Source: Anastrepha obliqua (Eukaryota; Arthropoda; Insecta; Diptera; Tephritidae). From it: a DNA stretch of 64,000 bases. Positions 55,131 to 64,000 of this stretch are shown piece after piece. The notes beneath the pieces were generated by a model. It saw nothing but the letters and a program-made list of their open reading frames with translations, ran no database searches and was not told where the DNA came from. The stretch lies in NCBI RefSeq assembly GCF_027943255.1, contig NC_072893.1:17072001-17136000 (forward strand), written 5' to 3'. The position numbers and the translations under genes were made by a program. Position 1 is the stretch's first letter; every line of letters starts with the position of its first letter.

Positions 55131-57344
55131 CAAGTTTTCCGATGTCTCCTTTACTTTGGAGCCACCTATAAACACCGTGGGAGTAATTGGGACTATCGAC
55201 GGGGTATATCCTTCATATGCTTGCAGGAGAGGAACCTGGACGCAGGTACCTGTTGCGTCTTTGGACATAAACGCGGCTCTACGCTGCCGAGGTGGAGGAC
55301 TTGTATAGTATTAGTGGGAGAGTGCCCCACATACCAGTGGTGTGACGGCACCTCTGCGATTTTTCTGACCTTTTGGTTCCTTCCAAAAAAAAAGCTCGTC
55401 TGTTACCATTCCTCGAGAAGTGTGACTCGAAAACACACCAGGTCATCTCTCTCTTTCGCTACAGTTTTTATTACTACGTTTCCTCGTTCTCACCAGATAC
55501 AAGACCATTCGTCTACCGCTACACTGCCTGGTTTGCGCCCGCACTCCGTCCACAGATACTTCTAGGAGATTGAGAGTAAGAAGGTTTTGCCACCCATAAT
55601 ACAAATATATAAAAAAACAAACGCAAACTTACAAATCTGTAAGCGTACAATCGAATAATAACTAAGAAAATCTTGTTTCCTCTTTCAAGTGCCTGTTAAG
55701 CAAATTATTTAAATGATGCGTAAAGTAAAATGCCTAGAATAATTTTGCACGTACGCAAATACACGAAAACAAAAATAAAGAAAAAAAATTTGAATAGACC
55801 TATTTGCATGCAGCCTTGTTTGCTCAAATCTTAGGGTAGTTGATAAGCAAGTCGAAGGCGTCCAAAACAGCCAGAGCCAGTTCACAAACTTTTCATCTCC
55901 TTTTAAGTTCTTATATGTATGTCTTCGGGTGTGTATATATGTATGGGCGTATATATGAGTGTATATATGTATATATATATGTGTGCGAGTATTTGTATGG
56001 CAGAGCACTAGGGAGCTGTACGCATTCGTGCGTGACTCGCAGCATATCACCCACACCTCCACCACTTTCGAGCTGTTTCCGTTTCAGCTCTTAGTGTTGA
56101 CTTTTATTTTTTAGTTTTTCTATTATTTTTACAAGACCTTTTGGAGACATTGGAATGGCTGTATTAAGCAGACAAACTGGCGTGCCGATTGCCGACTGCC
56201 GCTGCGCCCGCCTCTGCTGGTTAGCTGATTCGTATGGCTGGTGCGACTGATTGAAGATAGTAAAAATTTGTTTTGTTGGTAGTAAAAAGTAATTTTAGAT
56301 GTTACTGTTATCCGTTTATAGTTGGCCTACTTGTTTTTTTGCGATTTGTATGAAAAGGATGAGCGGAAAAATGGCGCGTAACAAATTTGAAATGTTTCGT
56401 AAATGGAAAATGAAAAATTTCAAAACAAAGCAATACAAATAATAAAGCAAAGTAGTGATGCGATCAAAAGTAAAATGGGGCTAGTACAGCTCTTTGGATG
56501 CTATATTCACATTTTTTTTCTTTTTAAGGGTATACAAATAATATTTTAAAGCTAAATTCGGGGAAACATTGAAGCAAGGTTACTAATAATAGTTTATTAA
56601 CACATTTTCCAGCCACAATTTTTTAGTTATTTTGAAAACCGACAACTTTACTTATTTCTCTTTGTTTAAGTAAAATTTTCGGTTTTCGAAATGATTAATT
56701 TATTTCTTTTAGTTTTTGATGTCCTGTTGTTAAGGTATTTGAAATAAATCCACATGTTGTCATACAGATTTCCTTAAATTATGCACAAATGTGCTTTCGA
56801 AGCTTGTTAGCAAAGCTTATCCCTATCCAAATATATTTGTGCGTATATATTTTATGCTTATATACTTATATCCGTATATACCTGTATATGTGTATTAGGG
56901 GGGGCCAATTTTTTTGTCTTCTTTCTCGCACATTCGGCTACTACATACAGTTTTATGAAGAAAGTCCCATAGCTAAGTTCAAATTTTAAAAGAATTTTAC
57001 CTTAATTAGTATGGAATAAATATGAAGATTAATTTTACTAAAGTATTCTGAGTGTTAATTTCTAAAATGCCATTTCGTACAAGAAATTTTCTTATTAAAA
57101 AGAATGTTCGATAAATATTTTTTATAAAAAAAAACTCATGCGTTTGTAGCGATGTCAAAAATATTTTGTTTTGTAAACTGTACTTTGATATATAATATGT
57201 TTACCAGCACCGTTTTACTATCACTGTCTTCGTGTGATGATGTCTTTTTTTTTTATTCTAAGTGAGATCCAAGTATAGCAGAAAATTCTCGATGTTTGAG
57301 ATCTCATTAATGTGCTTACCTACTTAACTAGTGGGGAAGACTTT
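55131..57344. other. Non-coding stretch with a TATATG microsatellite
   Basis: A TATA/TATG-rich microsatellite lies at about 55915-55995. The open frame at 55113-55565 shows no family motif and may be read-through LINE 3' sequence. Nothing else recognised. Confidence 0.5.
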
Positions 57345-58735
57345 CCTTTTGAAGAGGGAAATTTCCCAATACACTTAGAGAAGTCATGCAAGATTTACTA
57401 AACATGGTTGAAAACTGGTCAAAAGCAAATGGGCTAAGAGTCAACCCCAATAAAACTGAACTCATGCTATTTACCAGGAAACACAAAATTCCAAATATAC
57501 CTCCTCCGACTCTAGGTGGAACGGCACTGTCATTTAGTGATGAGGCCCGCTATTTAGGTCTAATACTAGACCGAAAGCTAACTTGGAAGGCAAATGTCGA
57601 AGATAGAGTAAAAAGGGCGCCAATAGCACTATACTCTTGTAAACAGCTGATAGGACTAAGTTGGGGTCTCCCCCCATCTATTGTATACTGGCTTTACACG
57701 GCAATTGTCAGACCAATCCTAACATACGGCATATTAGTATGGTGGCCAGCTTTAGATAAATTGTACGTTAAGAGAACCATGGCACACGTACAAAGAATGG
57801 CCAGTCTTTGCATCTGCGGGGCCCTCAGAACCACATCCACAGATGCACTAAATATTATGTTTAAAATTTTACCAATAGAGCAATACGGTAAGCAAACAGC
57901 TGCCAAAGCAACTCTCAGACTAAGAGAAATCGGCCTACTCAGAACGAACCAAAGAGGACACTCCTCAATTTTAGAACAATTCCCCTGCATTCCCAGCACA
58001 ACGGATTTCTGTAGGACCAAGGACATCAATTTTAATAAATCCTTTGTCACAGTATTTCCTTCCAAAGAGGAATGGGATAACGGGCTCATTGTTAAGATAA
58101 ATGACTTAAACATCTACACAGATGGCTCAAAACTGGACAACAAAGTAGGTGGAGGGGTCTACTCCGACAAACTCGGAGTATGTCAATCATTTCGCTTACC
58201 TGATCATTTCAGTGTATTTCAGGCGGAAGTCACTGCCATAAAAGAGGGACTTAAAGAAATAAAACGAGAGAATTATCCACAAATGAAGTCTTCATTTACT
58301 CGGACCAGGCCAAGCAGCAATAAAAGCGCTGGAATCAAAAACAGTTCTAGAATATTTTAAACTATTAGATGACGTATCTAAGTGCCACAAGGTGCACCTT
58401 ATCTGGGTACCAGGCCACAGGAACATTGAAGGAAACTGTAAGGCGGATGAACTTGCAAGAACCGGTATAACGCTCCATCTCGAACCGGGTAAGGCGCTGA
58501 TACCCATGCCCATAGCCACTTGTAAATTACTTATAGACAGGGAAACCATCAAAAAGGTAAATACAAGCTGGCAAAACCTCCCAACATGCGAACTAAGCAG
58601 ACACACATGGCCGAACTGGAACAGCAGTCGATCGAAGATCTTGCTAAGATTCAACAGAGAATCTATAAGAAAAATGATAGGTGTATTAACTAGTCATTAT
58701 TTAATAGGTAGCCACGCTAGAAGACTAGTTTGGAT
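57345..58735 (+). pseudogene. LOA/I-type LINE: RT end, RNase H, linker
   Basis: The plus strand is open from 57386 to 58360 (324 codons): RVNPNKTELMLFTRKHK, ARYLGLILDRKLTWKANVED, RPILTYGILVWWPALDK, LRTTSTDALNIMFKILPIEQ, NIYTDGSKLDNKVGGGVYSD (RNase H, first Asp), FSVFQAEVTAIKEG (Glu). A frameshift near 58290 leads to a second frame: IWVPGHRNIEGNCKADELAR, IATCKLLIDRE, then GVLTSHYLIGSHARRLVW. The 5' truncation falls just after the YADD region. It ends at 58735, where it meets an oppositely oriented LINE. Confidence 0.8.
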
Positions 58736-59202
58736 GAATGGGAGTTGGAGTCTAAGGTCTTGATAGATGCTTGACTATCTGAGAAGATAGCTACTCTTGC
58801 GCCAACTTCCTTGTAGAGTTTTAGCGATTTGCATGCTTCTCTGATCGCTAATAATTCTGCTTGGAACACGCAGGCATAGTCAGGAAATCGAATTGACTGA
58901 GATAGGTTGAGCGGCTCCGAATGGAAGCCAGCTCCCACACCACTGTTCATTTTAGACCCGTCAGTGTAGATTTCAATATCGTCTCTTCCAATCACCTTCC
59001 CTTTTCCCCATTCGGCTCTCGGTGGAAAACGTATCGTAAAGTCTTTCTTGAAGTTAAGGTAGGACTGTGTAGTCCGATCTGGTTTTGAGCAGCGAGGGTG
59101 CTTGTAGGAGGATCTTGCTGTGGCCGTATGACCTTGTTGGCCAGCTTCCTATGTGTCAAGTAGCGATTGTTTTTATATGTAAGTCTAATGGTAGGGGTGC
59201 CT

Positions 59203-60325
59203 TTTATATGTCAGGATTAAAACAAAATTTTAATCATCGAAAATCACTTTATTGTTTTCCAAAATATTCTCCATGAAGATCTATACACTTTTGCATTCGT
59301 TTGAACCAATTGTCGAAGCACTTTTGCCACTTTGAATGAGGTACCTCCAAAACATGCATTCTGAATGCCGCAACCGCTTCTTCAGGTGTCGAAAAACGTT
59401 GACTTCTCAGTTTGTTTTTTACGTACGGGAATAAAAAGAAGTCATTCGGTGCCAAGTCAGGACTATACGGCGGATGACCCATTAATTCGATGTTTTGGGT
59501 GCTCAAAAATGCAGTTGTTTGAGCCGATGTGTGAGAGCTCGCATTGTCCTGGTGAAGAGTGATCCGTCTTTGGCGATTGGTTTTTCTAATTTCTTGGAAG
59601 ACAACTCGCAAACAAATGGTTGTGTACCACTCAGACTTTACTGTTCTGCGTTGTTCTAGTCGTACGGTTGCGACATGTCCAGTTTTTTCGAAAAAACAGG
59701 CGACCATTTGCTTGGAAGTGCTTCGTGCGCGAACTACTTTTGTTGGATTTGGCTCATCTTGAAACACCCATACAGTCGATTGCTGTTTACTTTCGGGCTC
59801 ATACGCGTAAATCCATGATTCATCACCTGCCACGATGTCATAGACGTGTTTCGAAGCCCCGCGATCGTATTTTTTGAGCATTTCCTTCGACCAATCGACA
59901 CGAGCCTTTGTCTGAGCGATTGACAAATTGTGTGGGATCCAACGCGAACAAATTTTTTTGACAGTCAAATGTTTATGCAATATTGAATGTATGCTGGTCC
60001 CACTAATGCCTAAGATTGTCTCAATCTCACGATAGGTCACATGACGATGTTGCAATATCAGTTCGCGCACAGCATCAATGGTTTTCGGAACAACAACTGA
60101 TTTTGGACGACCTTCACGAAATTCGTCTTGGAGTGAACTACGACCACGATTGAATTCACCATACCATCGATAAACACTGGTCCTTGATGGAGCTTCATCG
60201 CCAAAAAATGAATTAAGTTCATCCATGCAATGTTGCTGAGTTAATCCACGTCGAAAATTGTAAAAAATAATCGCACGAAAATGTTCACGATTCAATTCCA
60301 TTTTTGGACCGAAATGAATCTTTTA
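59203..60325 (-). mobile_element. Mariner element, nearly complete
   Basis: About 1.1 kb containing an open 350-codon transposase. The left non-coding end begins around 'gtgccttttatatgtcagg' (59203-59221). The sequence just upstream of the ATG (60302-60325) does not contain the inverted match, so the 5' terminal repeat seems lost. The boundaries are set mainly by where LINE coding sequence resumes on each side. Confidence 0.75.
59249..60301 (-). CDS. Mariner transposase, open reading frame intact
   Basis: 350 residues, the usual mariner length, no stops. Residues 1-110 hold two helix-turn-helix motifs (REHFRAIIFYNFRRGLTQQH; HVTYREIETILGISGTSIHS) with GRPK between them. SRWIPHNL is the linker (family WVPHEL). 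The DDE domain has GDESWIYAYEPES with Asp160, LHQDNASSHTSAQ with Asp252, and HPPYSPDLAPNDFFLFPYVK with Asp287. The spacing of 34 residues between Asp252 and Asp287 gives the DD34D signature. It would bind the terminal repeats and cut and paste the element at TA. The enzyme could be active, although this copy seems to lack one terminal repeat. Related to the SETMAR-like mariners common in insects. The subfamily is not settled. Confidence 0.9.
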   Translation of the reverse strand: MELNREHFRAIIFYNFRRGLTQQHCMDELNSFFGDEAPSRTSVYRWYGEFNRGRSSLQDEFREGRPKSVVVPKTIDAVRELILQHRHVTYREIETILGISGTSIHSILHKHLTVKKICSRWIPHNLSIAQTKARVDWSKEMLKKYDRGASKHVYDIVAGDESWIYAYEPESKQQSTVWVFQDEPNPTKVVRARSTSKQMVACFFEKTGHVATVRLEQRRTVKSEWYTTICLRVVFQEIRKTNRQRRITLHQDNASSHTSAQTTAFLSTQNIELMGHPPYSPDLAPNDFFLFPYVKNKLRSQRFSTPEEAVAAFRMHVLEVPHSKWQKCFDNWFKRMQKCIDLHGEYFGKQ

Positions 60326-60590
60326 AGTTACTGTATCTTGTTCAGCTTGGTTTGGTTGTATTTATTTTCAATTGCGAGACACCAGACTAGTGCCGGATAT
60401 GTTAGTATTGGCCTTGCAATGGCTGTGTAGGACTAGTTGGATAGTTTTGGTTGGATACCCCATTTACGCAACATTCTCTTACACGTGTAACGTGCTATAT
60501 TCGCTTTCTTTACCCTGTACTCTACGTTGGACCTACAGCGCTGAACCTTCGCCTGTTTCTTTATATAATATAATAAAATATTAAGAAATT

Positions 60591-61330
60591 ACAAATAATT
60601 TTCTTCGTAGGACCATCTTGCGATTTCTTAAATAAAAAGTAGATATCAAAAACAAATTATTCGTACCGAAGAATTTCCAAGAACTAGTTTGTATAATATT
60701 AAATAAAAAATAAAAATAAATATTAATCTTGATATAAAATAAAATTCGGATTAATTAATATTAATATTTGAGAGACTCAAACCGGCCTCGGAGCTTTGCT
60801 CTAACGAACTTCATTTCTTCGAATTTCATTAGAATCCACAACTGCTGGGAAGTATGACAAAAAAAATTGTCTTATGCAAATGAACCCTCCCTAATGTTCA
60901 CATACATACATATACATACACATGTATCCAGGCACATACTTGTGCAGCACTCAGTTGTCATTTCAATAAAATCACGTATCTGCCAATTGCCTGTCAAGGC
61001 TCTAATCAAATACAATACAATAATCCTTCACTTTTGCATTTTCCAAAGATTGTGTCTGTAGCGGTTTGCAAATTCTAATATTTCAACACATCCAAGTAGT
61101 CGCACATTTATACATAGGTGCCCTGCTGTGAAAAGCCAGTCTACTCAGCCTACATGCCACTTCGTAAATTTGTATTTGCCATACCAGTTCGAAAATGAAT
61201 AGAATTATACTACATAGTTGCGAAATGACCAAATAGAGTTGTATGCAATTTAAAATTTCTTCGAAAAAGTAAGAAAGCTGCCCGAAATGCTGATTAGATT
61301 AATACAAATTTTAATGAAGCCGTCCATCTA
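60591..61330. other. AT-rich gap
   Basis: Nothing recognised. A CATA patch lies at 60898-60925. Confidence 0.5.
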
Positions 61331-61334
61331 TGTT

Positions 61335-62560
61335 TTGAATAAAAAACTATAATTTTTTTAGTGGTGTTTTTAAAAATAAGTTTAAAAAGAAATTTAGAAA
61401 GAAATTTAAAAATAAAAATATAATTAAAAAAAATATTATAAAAATATTCAAAGAGCCGAAGTTCACTTAAAGATTTGTATGAAAAAAAAAATGTTCAATG
61501 AGAAAAAAATTTAATAGAAATATATATTAAAAATGTTTTTTTTTTTTGTAAACATGTTCAAAGGAGCTGAAAAATATTTTTTTTCAAAAATTACCAAAAA
61601 AAAAATTTTGTTTTACAAAAAAATAATTTTGAATAAAAAATATATTTTAAAAATGTTTTTTTATAAAAATGTTCAAAAGAGCCAAAAAATATGTTTTTCA
61701 AAAATTATCAAAACATTTTTTTTTACGGAAGGAAGAAATTTAAAAAAAAAACTTTATGAAAATATTCAAAGACGCAAAAAATATTCATTGAGAAGATTCA
61801 GAAATAAGACGAATATCTGAGTGGGGTTCTATTTCAAAAATTACCATAAAATATTCAAAGAGCCGAAGCTTTTTCACTTCGTCTGTTCAAAAATGTTCAA
61901 TAAGAAAATTCAAATATAAAAAAAAATATATATGAGAGGGGCTCAAAACAATATTTGTTTCTAAACATTTTGAATAAAAACGTATAGTTTTTTGTTTTTC
62001 TTGTATTTAAAAAATTTTTTTTTATGCAAAAAATGTATTTTGAATAAAAACTATAATTTTTTCGAATGGTGCTTAAAAAAAATTAAACAGGAATTTAAAA
62101 CGAAAATTTTATAAAAATATTCAAAAATACGAAGCAGGTTCCTTAGAATTTGCATGCAAAAAATTTTCAATAAGAAAACTCAGAAATAAGATAAATATCT
62201 GAGCGGGGCGGTTTCCCAAAAATGACAAACACACTTTTTCGAAAATCTCACAATTAAAAATTAGAAAAAAATGTTTAATAAAAATGAAATTTCTTTATTG
62301 TTCTTTTATAAACAGAAATTTAGAAAGAATGTTTTGAAATAGATAATATATCACATATCTGGCATCACCTTTATTATTCAGACTAAATGTCAATTCATGG
62401 AATCACACTTTTTTCATCCTGTTTAATCGCATAAACGAGAACACGTTCTAGCAAGGCTCTGCGTTTCAATACATATTTTCAATAAAATGTGCAAAAGAGC
62501 CGAAGCTATTTTACTTAAAAATTTCTATGCCAAAATTTTCTAAATTGAATAAATCTCACA
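61335..62560. repeat. Degenerate AT-rich repeat with 'attcaaagagccgaag' marker
   Basis: The marker 'aaatattcaaagagccgaagc' or variants recurs at about 61446, 61555, 61668, 61760, 61850, 62115 and 62485. It is often followed by 'tttcaaaaattacca' or 'ttcaataagaaaattcagaaataag...atatctgag(t/c)gggg'. Spacings are 90-370 bp. The units are much diverged. Short open frames here are artefacts of A-runs. Confidence 0.7.
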
Positions 62561-63906
62561 ATTATTAATTTTTTTTTCAAAATATTTCCAGTTTACTTTT
62601 TATTATACTCAAGCCTAATAAGAAAAAAAAATTAAATAAAAATATTTGAAGCACTTGACATGGCATCTCCAAGTGTCTTGTATTTATAGTCAAATTTAAT
62701 ATATTAAAATTTGCAACGCTAGATCGCTCAGCCTGAATACCCGTATAAGTAGTTCACAACCCAATCTGATATTTGAATATTAAAAATAGTTGACCCATGT
62801 TGGGAGAGCGCCGTTTTCCCCATTTTCTGAGGTTTATTCTTAATCTCGTCTTCATTTCATTCAAGTGCAAATCCATTGAGACTGAACTTTACGCATTACA
62901 AATCAAAGTTCGTCTTCCTCGCCCTCTGCCATCATCAGTACAGTACTGAGCACTTTGAGAGCTAGAGTACTCACGCTGTTTGAATGTAAGTCTGGTTATT
63001 GTGAAATGTCAAACAATAATGAATAAAAAGGCAGACAAATGAACTGTCATAATGTCAGAGTTCCTTCCTGTGGAAAAAGCTTCAAAAATACATGAAATTT
63101 GAAATAACTTTTAAATTAAATCATATTTCTGTCAGGCAGCAGTGGATTTGCCATACAACAACGAATAATTGAAATTGGTTTTATAAATATGTTGAAATGT
63201 GTACAAATAAACTAAATGTGTATGTATCGAATTCGCAGTCTGCAAGCTTGATAGTACGCCAATTGGGCCATTATTACCGTGAGTAGCATCAAAAGAATCA
63301 TGAGACAAAAACCAACCCAACGGAATAAGCGAACCATCGGTGACAGGCGAAATTTATTTGGCATCAAATACAGTGGAGAGCAAAACAGTCAACATTTTTG
63401 CTAAAACCAACTTCTGTAAATACTGTGGAATAGCTGGAACTATCTCTCTTTAACAAAAATAAACGAATCATTTCATTTACAAATCATTTTGACAGTCGTG
63501 ACAGCTAAATCTCGTATAGATATGAATAATTTGTCCCAAAATTTTTATTTTGACTAACGTTTTTATACGCCTGGGCATAGGTTAGATTAGCTAGTGCTGG
63601 CTGATTTATAAAAAGATCTCACTTAGACCTCCACGGTTCATTGTGTTATCAGTGCAGCTCGTATTTGGAGTCGAATTATTAGCAAATACCTGCCCTAGTG
63701 ACCTCATCGGCTCTCTCATTTCCCTCCATCCTTTGTGTCCTAGTATCCTGTACATAGTGACTTGACTATTTTCTGAGAGTTAATCCATTTAGGATCTGCA
63801 TTGTTAAACACATTTCGAGTAAGTCCAAGGAGCCAGTTAGTCTGCTTAGTGCTAAGTGCTTTTGTTGCGGAATAGATTTCAACTAAAAATATACTACAGT
63901 AATTAT
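62561..63906. other. Non-coding stretch, nothing recognised
   Basis: Unique-looking sequence. A LINE-like GC-richer piece at 63560-63850 has no readable motif. Confidence 0.45.
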
Positions 63907-64000
63907 GGCCGTCGTAGCCGAACGGGTTGGTGCGTGACTACCATTCGGAATTCAGAGAGAACATAGGCTCGAGTCTCGGTGAAACACCAAAATGAAGAAA
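63907..64000 (+). repeat. tRNA-headed SINE, cut by the window edge
   Basis: Starts GGCCGTCGTAGCCGAACGGG (box A-like: TAGCCGAACGGGTTGG) and continues to GGCTCGAGTCTCGG (box B-like, at about 63968-63981) and TGAAACACCAAAATGAAG. This is the intact 5' head that the other copies lack or have damaged. Confidence 0.85.

Larger units (their letters stand above)
58735..60590 (-). pseudogene. LOA/I-type LINE fragment, split by a mariner
   Basis: Right part (60590-60325) reads NVEYRVKKANIARYTCKRML, KWGIQPKL, YTAIARPILTYPALVWCLAI and NQTKLNKIQ (end of RT). Left part (59200-58735) reads LPLDLHIKTIAT, GSWPTRSYGHSKILLQAP, LNFKKDFTIRFPPRAEWGKG, DIEIYTDGSKMNSGVGAGFH (RNase H Asp), SIRFPDYACVFQAELLAIRE (Glu), FSDSQASIKTL (Asp). 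The two parts are consecutive in LINE order, with about 25 codons lost at the mariner insertion. The interval includes the mariner. Confidence 0.7.

Noticed and set aside
55113..55565. 150-codon plus-strand open frame after the R1 tail
   Set aside because: No RT, RNase H or other motif. It overlaps another open frame of similar quality.
59203..60325. Terminal inverted repeats for the intact mariner
   Set aside because: The left end candidate has no inverted match upstream of the ATG, so I do not claim a complete element.
1..64000. CRISPR arrays, bacterial operons, ribosome binding sites, rRNA or true tRNA genes
   Set aside because: The sequence is eukaryotic. Direct repeats found are tandem arrays without spacers, and the only tRNA-like sequence is the SINE head.

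Overview
This is eukaryotic, AT-rich DNA from an insect, most likely a dipteran, and I think a tephritid-type fruit fly. The reasons are dense non-LTR retrotransposons, many mariner-like transposons, Helentron-type elements, short GT-AG introns, and a tRNA-headed SINE that I associate with tephritids (from memory, not searched). I find no convincing host gene in 64 kb. The window reads as intergenic or intronic DNA built from nested, mostly dead mobile elements.

Layout. 1-5 kb: LINE fragments plus the C-terminal part of a Transib/RAG1-like transposase with a short intron (2625-3395). 5-10 kb: a maT-like mariner relic, then a 1.6-kb Tc1/mariner-like element (8178-9782) whose transposase frame is split by a TTAA-flanked element (8416-9131). 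10-20 kb: fragments of LINEs (Jockey, R1 and RNase H-bearing types), two mariner relics, a small MITE and SINE pieces. 20-24 kb: two Helentron-like elements, the first with a ~125-bp tandem array, then a SINE. 24-27.4 kb: four Tc1/mariner/pogo relics, one mariner lying inside a pogo/Tigger-type gene. 29.4-38 kb: degenerate AT-rich tandem arrays, into which a 4.3-kb LOA-like LINE with a complete 1206-codon ORF2 has inserted (32909-37230). 40-49 kb: a deleted transposon, a MITE family and LINE fragments.

The most notable locus is 49830-54481. A LINE contains a mariner (49986-54116), which in turn contains a 2.85-kb element (50488-53338). That element has CAC-type termini, a 3-bp TAA duplication, 521-bp near-identical inverted repeats, and one split gene filling the space between them. 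I cannot assign the gene to a named superfamily with confidence. 57-60.6 kb holds two LINE fragments facing each other, one broken by a mariner whose 350-codon transposase is open and keeps all three catalytic Asp residues (59249-60301). 61.3-62.6 kb is a further AT-rich degenerate repeat. A SINE head runs off the right edge.

Almost every coding unit here is a transposase or reverse transcriptase that served its own mobility. There are no operons or host pathways. Only the LINE ORF2 at 33-36.6 kb and the mariner at 59-60 kb look structurally complete as proteins.
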